Source of the DNA: Planctomycetota bacterium
GTDB taxonomy: Bacteria > Planctomycetota > Phycisphaerae > UBA1845
Direction of reading: 5' to 3'
DNA length: 12,128 bases
NCBI GenBank assembly: GCA_022566435.1
Contig: JADFIX010000032.1
Span: 1 to 12,128, forward strand
The translations under genes were made by a program, and so were the position numbers. Positions within the stretch are counted from its first letter, which is position 1. Every line of letters starts with the position of its first letter. Below are positions 6,343 through 12,058 of this stretch, piece after piece. The notes beneath the pieces are model-generated. The model worked only from the letters and a program-made list of their open reading frames with translations, was not told the DNA's origin and made no database searches.

Positions 6343-7463
6343 GGGACATCTTTGAAGGCTTCGGTTGCAAGCTTCACTCGCTCGCGCACGTTGACAGCGG
6401 TCGTCGTACTCGTCTCTATCACGCTTTCAAAGTCGTCGTCGTGCAGGAGGTTGTTGTACGCCTGCCTCAGCTTGACGATGTCCACAACTGGTCCGCTGTG
6501 CAGACGTCGCGCGAACCCCACCATGACAGCGTCGAAAACCGCCGCATTGAGTACGCGAACGGGACGAAAAGCCTTCGGTCCGATGCTCTTGTGCACCAGA
6601 TCAATCGTGCCTACAAACGTCTTCTCATATCGCGACCACCCCTCGCTTGAGAGATTTCGGTCCTTTGCCATGAATAGGTTCAGGAATGCCTTCATGGGCG
6701 GAGCGTAGGCGTCCGAGTCGAAGTTAAGCGCGAGAAACCTCAAAATAAGTTCTCGGTCTCGCGTTCGCTTGTGCTGTTTGCCGAAGATCTCGCGCCATTG
6801 GACGTTCTCGTTGAGATGCTTCAAGAGTTTATTGAACGAGCCGTGGTAAATGCACGCCCGTATTTCCTGCGCTGAGAGGGGCATGCCCCCGGTGTTTAGA
6901 CGTTCGAAAATCATGTAAATGCTGCTGTCGTCCTCCGATGGCTCATCTTGGCGTACAACCGTCGCGTGAATAATCGAGTCGTCGAGTCGGCGGCGGTCGT
7001 CATCCGGCAACGTCTTGTACGTCCGGTCCGCGAATCGCGAGGCAATGTCGGCTAAGGCGAACCGGCGACTACTGGGCGTGAAGACTCCATCGTAGAAGTC
7101 GCGCAGCGTCAGCAATCTTTGCTGGCCGTCGATCACGAGCAGCTTGCCCGTTTCCTTTTCGCGTGACAGGAAGATACCTGGAACTGGCAGTCCAAGCAGG
7201 AGGGATTCAACAAAGCGCGAAGCCTTAGGCAGGGGCCAGATGAACTTTCGCTGGAACGGTGGGATGAACACGTCCCCGCGCTTCACGCGTTCTACAAGCC
7301 CGTCGACCGGGTAGTCGGCTCCGTAGCTTGTAATGGCGTATTTGAACGGGAGGCTTTCTTCCACCTCGGTTACGCCACCATCATCAAGGTCCTCGTCGAA
7401 CTCCGCGCCGTTTGTCGCACTCGTCGACAGGTTCCCTGCCGCTTCTCCTGCGTCGCTCACCAT
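6339..7463 (-). CDS. DUF262 (GmrS/ParB-like NTPase-nuclease) protein
   Basis: The start ATG at 7463 has GGAGG 9 bases upstream (7473-7477), giving 374 residues. After an acidic, disordered N-terminus (1-35), residues about 50-200 form the DUF262 domain: FIPPFQRKFIWPLPKASRFV (67-86), ESLLLGLPVPGIFL, LLVIDGQQRLLTLRDFY (108-124; the DGQQR loop is the family signature of this ParB-like fold), and IFERLNTGGMPLSAQEIRAC (185-204). The remainder (210-374) is helical and contains no HNH (H-N-H / DUF1524) nuclease motif, unlike full GmrSD or BrxU enzymes. In those enzymes DUF262 hydrolyses or senses nucleotides and governs a nuclease. Here the separate HEPN protein downstream is the probable effector. 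A longer frame starting at 7598 is rejected because of the well-placed ribosome binding site. Confidence 0.85.
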   Translation of the reverse strand: MVSDAGEAAGNLSTSATNGAEFDEDLDDGGVTEVEESLPFKYAITSYGADYPVDGLVERVKRGDVFIPPFQRKFIWPLPKASRFVESLLLGLPVPGIFLSREKETGKLLVIDGQQRLLTLRDFYDGVFTPSSRRFALADIASRFADRTYKTLPDDDRRRLDDSIIHATVVRQDEPSEDDSSIYMIFERLNTGGMPLSAQEIRACIYHGSFNKLLKHLNENVQWREIFGKQHKRTRDRELILRFLALNFDSDAYAPPMKAFLNLFMAKDRNLSSEGWSRYEKTFVGTIDLVHKSIGPKAFRPVRVLNAAVFDAVMVGFARRLHSGPVVDIVKLRQAYNNLLHDDDFESVIETSTTTAVNVRERVKLATEAFKDVP

Positions 7464-7520
7464 TTGATTGTGCCTCCGTGACTTTCGGGTCAGCCGCCGC
7501 GCCCAAGCACGTGCGCCGAC

Positions 7521-7547
7521 ATGGTAGAGTAGAATACCATTTCTACC
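7521..7547. promoter_or_regulatory. Interlocked inverted repeats upstream of the DUF262 gene
   Basis: Three overlapping inverted pairs share this 27 bp: ATGGTA/TACCAT (7521-7526 with 7535-7540), GGTAGA/TCTACC (7523-7528 with 7542-7547) and GTAGAA/TTCTAC (7529-7534 with 7541-7546). Only one hairpin can form at a time in RNA, and in DNA the site could bind a dimeric repressor. It lies 58-84 bp before the DUF262 start codon, where an autoregulatory site would be expected. Regulation is inference. Confidence 0.35.
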
Positions 7548-7644
7548 TCCGCATGCCCATCGCGTCAGGAGGGCTTTGCACCGCGCGAAGGGAGCCATTA
7601 TCGTTCTCTCTCGCCATCATAAACCAGGGGTCGGCACGGTTCAT
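7543..7644 (-). CDS. Possible 33-residue small ORF upstream of DUF262
   Basis: An ATG at 7644 follows GGGAG almost directly, 6 bp after the stop of the ORF upstream. The frame begins MNRADPWFMMARENDNGSLR and ends AMGMRR. It could be a leader peptide of the HEPN-DUF262 operon. No family is recognised and the evidence is weak. Confidence 0.15.
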   Translation of the reverse strand: MNRADPWFMMARENDNGSLRAVQSPPDAMGMRR

Positions 7645-7650
7645 GCTCCC

Positions 7651-7827
7651 TTACCTGCCAATCACATCAAGGACCTCCCTCGCCACTTCTTCTATTTCTG
7701 TTGCCACGGGAGCCGTCGTTTGGCAAAGGTTTTGGAACCCACTCTCGTCCGCTCCCGGCGCCAGGTGCAGGTTTTCGCGAATGCCCCGCTTTTTTTTCCA
7801 AGGGATCCCGATAAATCGTGTCACCAT
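7651..7827 (-). CDS. Possible 58-residue hypothetical protein at the head of the HEPN-DUF262 block
   Basis: A minus-strand frame from an ATG at 7827 to a TAA at 7651 begins MVTRFIGIPWKKKRGIRENL, continues through a polar middle and ends in an acidic amphipathic helix VATEIEEVAREVLDVIGR. This reads like a small basic-then-acidic soluble protein. The ribosome binding site is poor (GGGA at about 11 bases). It points the same way as the DUF262 and HEPN genes, with 187 bp between it and DUF262, so it could be a third component such as an antitoxin or regulator. The codon TGG AAA AAA AAG gives an A8 run, a possible slippage site. No homologue is recognised. Confidence 0.3.
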   Translation of the reverse strand: MVTRFIGIPWKKKRGIRENLHLAPGADESGFQNLCQTTAPVATEIEEVAREVLDVIGR

Positions 7828-7974
7828 GGTCGCTAGTTCCCATCAGGAGTATGCTGTTCGCCCTCTGTCGACGGCCTGCGGGCGTGGAATGTCCACTGTG
7901 ATATCCGACCGGCAGCGACGGTTGATACGTGGATTTCTCGTGGGCGAAGACGATAACGAGGCTCCGGACTTGAC

Positions 7975-8781
7975 ATGCTCATCAACTTCACACTCGCCCT
8001 GACCGGCGGCATGCTGGCCATATTGGCCACCGCCCGCTGGGACCAAATCGCCTGGAAGTTCCTGCGCATCGTGACGCTTCTTGTTTTTGCGATGGCGGCC
8101 GTCGTCGGCGTTTGGACAGGCCGGGAGTCGATGGGCGACTTTTCGAACGCCGAGGCGGCCTCGACGTTGGTCGCCGCAGGGCTCGTGGCCTTCGGGGCGC
8201 TGGTGGTCGTGCTCGGGGCACCGTTCGCTTCCACCAAATCGGCAATCTTACGGATCATCTGTGCGGCCGCCGGACTCGCGGGAATCGGGGGTGCGTGTTT
8301 GCTGTCGCTCGCGAGTGTCGCGGGTTCGCGAGACACGCTGCAGAACGTCATGCTGGTCCTAAGCGAGTTGCTGGGTGCGTTGTTGCTCGGCAGCATTACC
8401 GTGTCATGGCTTCTCGGCCACGCTTACCTGACGGCCACCAAGATGACCATCGCACCGCTTCGCCACTTCAGCCGCATGACCCTGTGGGCCGTCGGCCTGC
8501 GGATCGCCTTTGCGGTCGTCAGTTTGACCATCGCATGGCAGGTCAGCCGCGACTGCGGAATCGACGTGTGGTCACGGATATGGGGGTCCTGGCTGATTCT
8601 CAGCCTGCGATTCGGCGTCGGGTTGATCGGCGTTGGTGCATTTGCATACATGGTCGCCGACTGCGTGCGGCTGAGATCGACACAATCCGCGACCGGCATA
8701 CTGTATTTCGGGTCGATTTTCGCCTATATTGGTGAACTGGCCGCCCGGCAGATGATCGCCGAGTGCGGCTGGCCGGTGTAG
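7975..8781 (+). CDS. Eight-helix integral membrane protein of unknown function
   Basis: The 268-residue product has about eight hydrophobic segments (near residues 2-20, 30-47, 63-82, 90-112, 122-148, 168-188, 207-230, 239-258). Between helices 5 and 6 lies a conserved-looking loop LLGHAYLTATKMTIAPLRHF, and the last helix contains FAYIGELAARQMIAE. Several His, Arg and Glu residues sit near the membrane faces. The pattern recalls multi-helix respiratory-chain or carrier-like membrane proteins of planctomycetes and acidobacteria, but I cannot assign a family. No in-frame start lies upstream because a stop at 7954 closes the frame; the ribosome binding site (GAGG at 7958-7961) is distant and weak. 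It is the first gene of a co-directional set that leads to the exosortase. Confidence 0.7.
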   Translation: MLINFTLALTGGMLAILATARWDQIAWKFLRIVTLLVFAMAAVVGVWTGRESMGDFSNAEAASTLVAAGLVAFGALVVVLGAPFASTKSAILRIICAAAGLAGIGGACLLSLASVAGSRDTLQNVMLVLSELLGALLLGSITVSWLLGHAYLTATKMTIAPLRHFSRMTLWAVGLRIAFAVVSLTIAWQVSRDCGIDVWSRIWGSWLILSLRFGVGLIGVGAFAYMVADCVRLRSTQSATGILYFGSIFAYIGELAARQMIAECGWPV

Positions 8782-8825
8782 TTGCCGACCAACGAGCTTT
8801 CGCTTTTACCAGGGACGACTTTTCA

Positions 8826-9266
8826 ATGCAGATTCGTTATCACTGCCCGACCGAGCAGTGTGTGGCCATCATCGAATACGAGCCGCTTGAGCAATGCGGG
8901 CCGACCATGAAATGCCCGCGGTGCGACGTGGAGCATCCGATGGGGATTTCGGACGTCGTTCGCACCGGCGAGAAGGTCGACAGGTGTACCGTCTGCGGGG
9001 CCACGGAAATGTTCGTCCGCAAGGATTTTCCGCAGGCGCTAGGGTTGGCCGTGGTGGTGATCTTCGGCGTCGCGGCACTCTATTATTTTACCATCTCGCC
9101 TCGGATCGCCTGGAGCGTTCTCGCGGGTGCCGCCCTGTTCGACTTGCTGGTTTACTGCGTCGTCGGGCGGGTGACGACGTGCTATGCCTGTCGTGCCGAA
9201 TATCGAAAATGTGCGTTGAATCCGAGCCATGAGGGGTTCGATCTGGCGACCTCGGAGAAATATTAG
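8826..9266 (+). CDS. Zinc-ribbon protein with two transmembrane helices
   Basis: I prefer the ATG at 8826 (146 residues) over a longer start at 8763 because the shorter one opens directly into the metal-binding part. Cys pairs are HCPTEQC (7-12), KCPRC (30-33), RCTVCG (54-57) and, after the membrane part, CYAC (119-122), as in rubredoxin-like zinc ribbons. Two transmembrane helices follow at about 70-90 and 95-113, so the Cys clusters face the same side of the membrane. It begins 44 bp after the preceding membrane-protein gene and probably shares its transcript. Function unknown; metal binding and membrane location are well supported. Its stop codon is the first base of a dispersed repeat. 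Confidence 0.75.
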   Translation: MQIRYHCPTEQCVAIIEYEPLEQCGPTMKCPRCDVEHPMGISDVVRTGEKVDRCTVCGATEMFVRKDFPQALGLAVVVIFGVAALYYFTISPRIAWSVLAGAALFDLLVYCVVGRVTTCYACRAEYRKCALNPSHEGFDLATSEKY

Positions 9267-9351
9267 TGCGCCGCACACGTGATTTGATGGGTGGCACCGG
9301 CATGCCGACGCGGGGAAGACATGGCGGCGCTTCGCTTGGCCATGGCACCCG
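9264..9351. repeat. Dispersed repeat, copy A
   Basis: Starting at the TAG stop of the zinc-ribbon gene, 88 bases match a second copy at 11946-12058. Identity is 27 of 30 bases (9267-9296 against 11949-11978) and 51 of 55 (9297-9351 against 12004-12058), about 92 % overall. It contains the inverted pair CATGGC/GCCATG around GGCGCTTCGCTTG (9320-9344), so it can fold. Copy B has a 25 bp hairpin insertion that this copy lacks. Confidence 0.8.
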
Positions 9352-9354
9352 TGC

Positions 9355-9408
9355 CACCACGTGCCGCCCGTACACCACGTGCCACCCGTTCACCACCTGC
9401 CACCCGTC
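9355..9408. repeat. 18 bp tandem repeat, three units
   Basis: Three consecutive 18 bp units are CACCACGTGCCGCCCGTA (9355-9372), CACCACGTGCCACCCGTT (9373-9390) and CACCACCTGCCACCCGTC (9391-9408), with a degenerate half unit before them. Units 1 and 2 each contain the palindrome CACGTG. It lies directly after repeat copy A and about 60 bp before the exosortase start codon. Confidence 0.8.
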
Positions 9409-9466
9409 GCTCCCTTGTCCCGATTGGAATGGGGACGGTACTGATGCTCAGGAGGCGTCGGATTAG

Positions 9467-10087
9467 ATGACGCGACACTCGGAAACGTCGAAGGGCGAGG
9501 GCAAGCGAAGCCCCAATCCATCAAGGCGACGAAAGAGCGGGCAAAACGGTCCCCCGCGCCGACCGCCGCTCTTCAAACGTCCGATTTTCCGTTTCGTCGT
9601 GATGTTGCTGCTGATTCTGGGGTTTTTCGAACTGTTGCTCTTGACCGATTTGGTGAAGAAGAAGGCCAGCCCACCCTATCTGGAGTTTCACGCCTGGATG
9701 TCCGGGACTGTCCTATCCTGGCTCGGCGAAGACGCCCACGTATCAGGGTCCGTGGTTCACTCGAACCGGTTCAGCGTCAATATCAAGAAGGGATGCGATG
9801 CCTTGCAGCCCTGCGCCCTTTTTATTGCGGCGGTCCTGGCCTCGCCCGTGGTATTCAAACCGAAGATTCCGGGCCTGGTGCTGGGCCTTCTCTTCCTTAT
9901 GCTGATGAATCTGGTTCGCGTGGTCAGCCTGTTCTACGTCGGTATCTATTTCGACCAATCTGTGTTCGATATCATGCACCACGACGTGTGGCAGGCTACG
10001 TTCATTTTCCTAGCCATCGTCGCATGGGCGATCTGGGCGTTATGGGCGGTGAAAGAGACAGTCAGAGCACGTCATGCGAGCGCTTAG
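9467..10087 (+). CDS. Exosortase/archaeosortase family transpeptidase (XrtH-like)
   Basis: AGGAGG (9450-9455) precedes the ATG by 11 bases; the protein has 206 residues. A basic, Pro-rich cytoplasmic tail (1-40) leads into a transmembrane helix (about 41-62), an extracytoplasmic segment, and then helices near 114-132, 135-160 and 176-196. The family triad is present: Cys110 in KKGCDALQP, Arg151 in MNLVRVVSLFYVG, and His171/172 in FDIMHHDVWQ. Exosortases cleave C-terminal sorting tails (PEP-CTERM and relatives) and attach the protein to an envelope glycan or lipid. The LVRV-SLFYVG and H..VWQ details recall the short, single-domain XrtH class, but the subclass is inference. The downstream gene overlaps it. 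No protein in this window has a matching C-terminal tail, so its substrate lies elsewhere. Confidence 0.88.
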   Translation: MTRHSETSKGEGKRSPNPSRRRKSGQNGPPRRPPLFKRPIFRFVVMLLLILGFFELLLLTDLVKKKASPPYLEFHAWMSGTVLSWLGEDAHVSGSVVHSNRFSVNIKKGCDALQPCALFIAAVLASPVVFKPKIPGLVLGLLFLMLMNLVRVVSLFYVGIYFDQSVFDIMHHDVWQATFIFLAIVAWAIWALWAVKETVRARHASA

Positions 10088-10703
10088 GACCGTCAGTCTG
10101 TTCTTTCTCGTGGCGCTCGTCGTATACTCGGCGATCGTTCTTTTTCCGTGGTCCGGTCCTCGAAGAGGCTATCGGGCACTGTTTATCGCCACCATCCACG
10201 GCGTGTATGGCCGATTCGGCTCAGCAGGACTGGTGCGCTGTGAGAAGCGTGATATCGACGCCATCGACGACATCAACATCTATCTCGGAAAAAGGATCGG
10301 AAAGAGGATCGGTGAGACCCCGGTGGCGGTCAGCACGGCCAGGCTGGGGTATGCCCCGCTTGCGTTCTTGGTCGCGCTGGTGGTCGCCACACCAGTTTCT
10401 TGGGGTCGCAAGTGGCGATCATTGGCTTGGGGGCTGGTTTTCGTCGAAACATTCGTCGTGGTGCGATCGGGGCTTCTGATCGCCTACTGGTTCGGGAGCC
10501 CCGGCGATGTCCGGATTTACGCGCCTGGTGAGGTCTCAGGCTGGATTATTGCGACGGCTTACGAGCTCTTGGCGCACGCGCCGGGCGCATCATTTCTGAT
10601 ACCGACGCTAGTCTGGGTCGCGGTTTCGTGGCGCGCGGACGATGTTCGAAAGCTGTTAGAGAATGTCCGTTTTCCAAAAAAAAGCGCGTCGGTTGCGGAC
10701 TAG
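10074..10703 (+). CDS. Exosortase-associated membrane protein
   Basis: This 209-residue frame starts 14 bp before the exosortase stop, which implies translational coupling. Helices are at about 5-25, 94-110, 117-140 and 174-187. Between the first and second is a soluble part of about 65 residues (RALFIATIHGVYGRFGSAG ... DIDAIDDINIYLGKR) likely outside the membrane. It has no Cys-Arg-His triad and so is not a second exosortase. An XrtH-associated membrane protein is often encoded next to XrtH; this protein's position and topology fit that role, which I infer from context. Within the gene a 12 bp tandem duplication (10287-10310) gives the GKRIGKRIG run. Confidence 0.7.
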   Translation: MRALRTVSLFFLVALVVYSAIVLFPWSGPRRGYRALFIATIHGVYGRFGSAGLVRCEKRDIDAIDDINIYLGKRIGKRIGETPVAVSTARLGYAPLAFLVALVVATPVSWGRKWRSLAWGLVFVETFVVVRSGLLIAYWFGSPGDVRIYAPGEVSGWIIATAYELLAHAPGASFLIPTLVWVAVSWRADDVRKLLENVRFPKKSASVAD

Positions 10704-10735
10704 CTCGCGACAATCGTGTCTCTGTTTGGGCACGC

Positions 10736-10758
10736 CGGCCGACAAAGTCGACAGGCCG
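10736..10758 (+). other. Possible bulged hairpin after the exosortase gene pair
   Basis: CGGCCGACaaaGTC, a four-base bulge, then GGCCG can fold 33 bp after the stop codon at 10703. There is no T-run after it, so intrinsic termination is doubtful; it may stabilise the mRNA 3' end. Confidence 0.25.
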
Positions 10759-10816
10759 ATACCTTGCCAACACTGTAAGAAGTTGCTTCCTTCCTGGCTA
10801 TCCTAGTTTTACTGGT

Positions 10817-10844
10817 TTGACAAGAAAGGGTTTTTGGGTATACT
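10817..10844 (+). promoter_or_regulatory. Strong sigma70-type promoter for the PilZ gene
   Basis: A perfect -35 TTGACA (10817-10822) and a -10 TATACT (10839-10844, 5 of 6) are separated by 16 bp. Transcription would start near 10851, giving a leader of about 116 bases before the ATG at 10967. In the leader ACGGCC and GGCCGT form a wide inverted pair; no riboswitch was recognised. Confidence 0.6.
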
Positions 10845-10966
10845 CGAACGCGCTTCGCACGGCCGGATTGAACATAGTGTGGGCCGTCTTTCGTGTTTTC
10901 GTCATTGCTCTTGTTGCCGATCCATGCTGGTACGATGGGTCCTGCCCTGACGTAAGGAGTTCTTCA

Positions 10967-11380
10967 ATGCTTGCCCCAGTCGATCGGTATTCAACGAGCA
11001 ATGACGTATCGCCTGTTTCTTCCACGGCGATTGACGAGCGTCGCGCTTCGGGTCGAATTCACGCGCGGGTCGTCATCAAGCTGATAGGGTTCGGTCGGAC
11101 GGATTCACTAACGTGTGAGGCTGTAAACGTCGGAGAAGGCGGCGTTTGCGTTGAGGGTCCTGATGTGTCGTGCCTTTCGGTCGGCGACCGATACGAGGTC
11201 GTCCTATCGGTTGACAACACGGGAACAAGCGAGTTGGCGTCGTTGTTGTCTGACGGCGTGTACGCCACCGTGGTTCGGACAACCGCCGCGCCTACGATGG
11301 GCGGCGTGGGCGTTCGTGCCGGTCTGCGTTTCGACCAGCCGCTCATGTTTGGGGGTTTCCTTGCGGTCGGTCGTGCGTAG
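10967..11380 (+). CDS. PilZ-domain protein, putative c-di-GMP receptor
   Basis: The start ATG at 10967 has AAGGAG 7 bases upstream (10954-10959) and a good promoter above it; the product has 137 residues. After a Ser-rich N-terminus, the PilZ signature begins: R26-ASG-R30 (RxxxR) followed by RVVIKL, then N54-VGEGG (the [D/N]xSxxG box with Gly in the Ser place), then beta strands GVCVEG, RYEVVLSV, VYATVVRT and a final GVGVRAGLRF. In this family the Arg motif and the N.S..G box bind cyclic di-GMP. The Ser-to-Gly change could weaken binding. It is a single-domain cytosolic adaptor with no partner domain. The longer open frame that begins at 10628 is a read-through of the upstream gene in another frame and is not used. 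Confidence 0.75.
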   Translation: MLAPVDRYSTSNDVSPVSSTAIDERRASGRIHARVVIKLIGFGRTDSLTCEAVNVGEGGVCVEGPDVSCLSVGDRYEVVLSVDNTGTSELASLLSDGVYATVVRTTAAPTMGGVGVRAGLRFDQPLMFGGFLAVGRA

Positions 11381-11452
11381 ATAAGATTCGGCCGTCCGTT
11401 AGCTTTCAATTCTTGCTCGCATTTCATTTCGCCTGTTTTGCGCGTTTTTCTG

Positions 11453-11480
11453 TTGACACCTGTTCCATTGCGGTTAACAT
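11453..11480 (+). promoter_or_regulatory. Sigma70-type promoter for the LysM lipoprotein gene
   Basis: A perfect -35 TTGACA (11453-11458) and a -10-like TAACAT (11475-11480, 4 of 6) are 16 bp apart. The start site would be near 11487, about 42 bases before the ATG at 11529. A well-placed AGGAGG (11516-11521) completes the unit. Confidence 0.55.
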
Positions 11481-11528
11481 GATTCAAGTTGTCTGGATAA
11501 CCCAAATTGTCGACAGGAGGTCACAATC

Positions 11529-11948
11529 ATGCGACGGAGCGCAACACGCCTTTCCCTTTTTCTCGCGGTCTTGATTATGGTGCCCGGTTGTGGATTGTTC
11601 GGGAAGAAAAAGCCCGATGCCATGGCTGATACCGGGTCCGATCCCTACGCGTCGCCGGTCTACGATGAACCGGTGCGGGACTACGATCCGTATGAGATGC
11701 GGACGACATGGGCGACGACCGAACCAGCCGGAACCGTCTATGGCTCGCCAGCCAGGACGCCGCAACCGGCGGCACCGACCATGTCCGGCTCGCGGTACCA
11801 CACCGTTTCGAAGGGCGACACGCTCTATGCGATCGCCCGCAAGTACTATGGTGACCAGCGTCGCTGGAAGGAAGTGTACGAAGCCAATCGCTCGACACTA
11901 CCCGATCCCAACATGATCAAGACGGGCCAACGACTCGTTATTCCGTAG
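11529..11948 (+). CDS. LysM-domain lipoprotein
   Basis: The protein has 139 residues; AGGAGG lies about 8 bases before the ATG. Residues 1-21 are a lipoprotein signal (MRRSATRLSLFLAVLIMVPGC), with Cys21 as the lipid attachment point followed by Gly. A Pro/Thr/Tyr-rich linker spans about 25-88. Residues about 89-139 are a single LysM domain: RYHTVSKGDTLYAIARKYYG, DQRRWKEVYEANRSTLPDPN, MIKTGQRLVIP. LysM binds N-acetylglucosamine-containing glycans such as peptidoglycan, so the likely role is to tether an envelope membrane to the cell wall or to present it. No enzymatic domain is fused. Its TAG stop is the first element of repeat copy B. Confidence 0.9.
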   Translation: MRRSATRLSLFLAVLIMVPGCGLFGKKKPDAMADTGSDPYASPVYDEPVRDYDPYEMRTTWATTEPAGTVYGSPARTPQPAAPTMSGSRYHTVSKGDTLYAIARKYYGDQRRWKEVYEANRSTLPDPNMIKTGQRLVIP

Positions 11949-12058
11949 TGCTCCGCACACGTGAATTGACGGGTGGCATGGGCAAGCCAGACGAAGTCTG
12001 GCGCCGGCACGCTGACGCGGCGAAGACATGGCGGCGCTTCGCTTGACCATGGCACCCG
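11946..12058. repeat. Dispersed repeat, copy B, with a 25 bp hairpin insertion
   Basis: It matches copy A (9264-9351) from the stop codon onward but carries an extra 25 bp (11979-12003). This extra piece centres on a perfect hairpin GCCAGAC-gaa-GTCTGGC (11986-12002, 7 bp stem). The CATGGC-type inner repeat is nearly preserved (GACCATG in place of GGCCATG). The shared start at a TAG stop codon, together with the foldable body, suggests a non-autonomous intergenic repeat family or a conserved 3' end. Confidence 0.8.

Noticed and set aside
7464..7598. 45-residue N-terminal extension of the DUF262 protein
   Set aside because: GGAGG lies 9 bases before the ATG at 7463, and the extension is Arg/Trp-rich, non-conserved-looking sequence.
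7790..7797. T8 run as a plus-strand terminator
   Set aside because: No stable stem precedes it and no plus-strand gene ends nearby.
9355..9408. CRISPR-like array
   Set aside because: The units are contiguous with no spacers, and no cas gene is present.
9266..9466. 66-codon frame between the zinc-ribbon gene and the exosortase
   Set aside because: It is made entirely of the dispersed repeat and the 18 bp tandem repeat (TTCxP units) and has no independent support.
10628..10966. Extension of the PilZ frame back into the exosortase partner gene
   Set aside because: It overlaps the partner gene in another frame and crosses the PilZ promoter.
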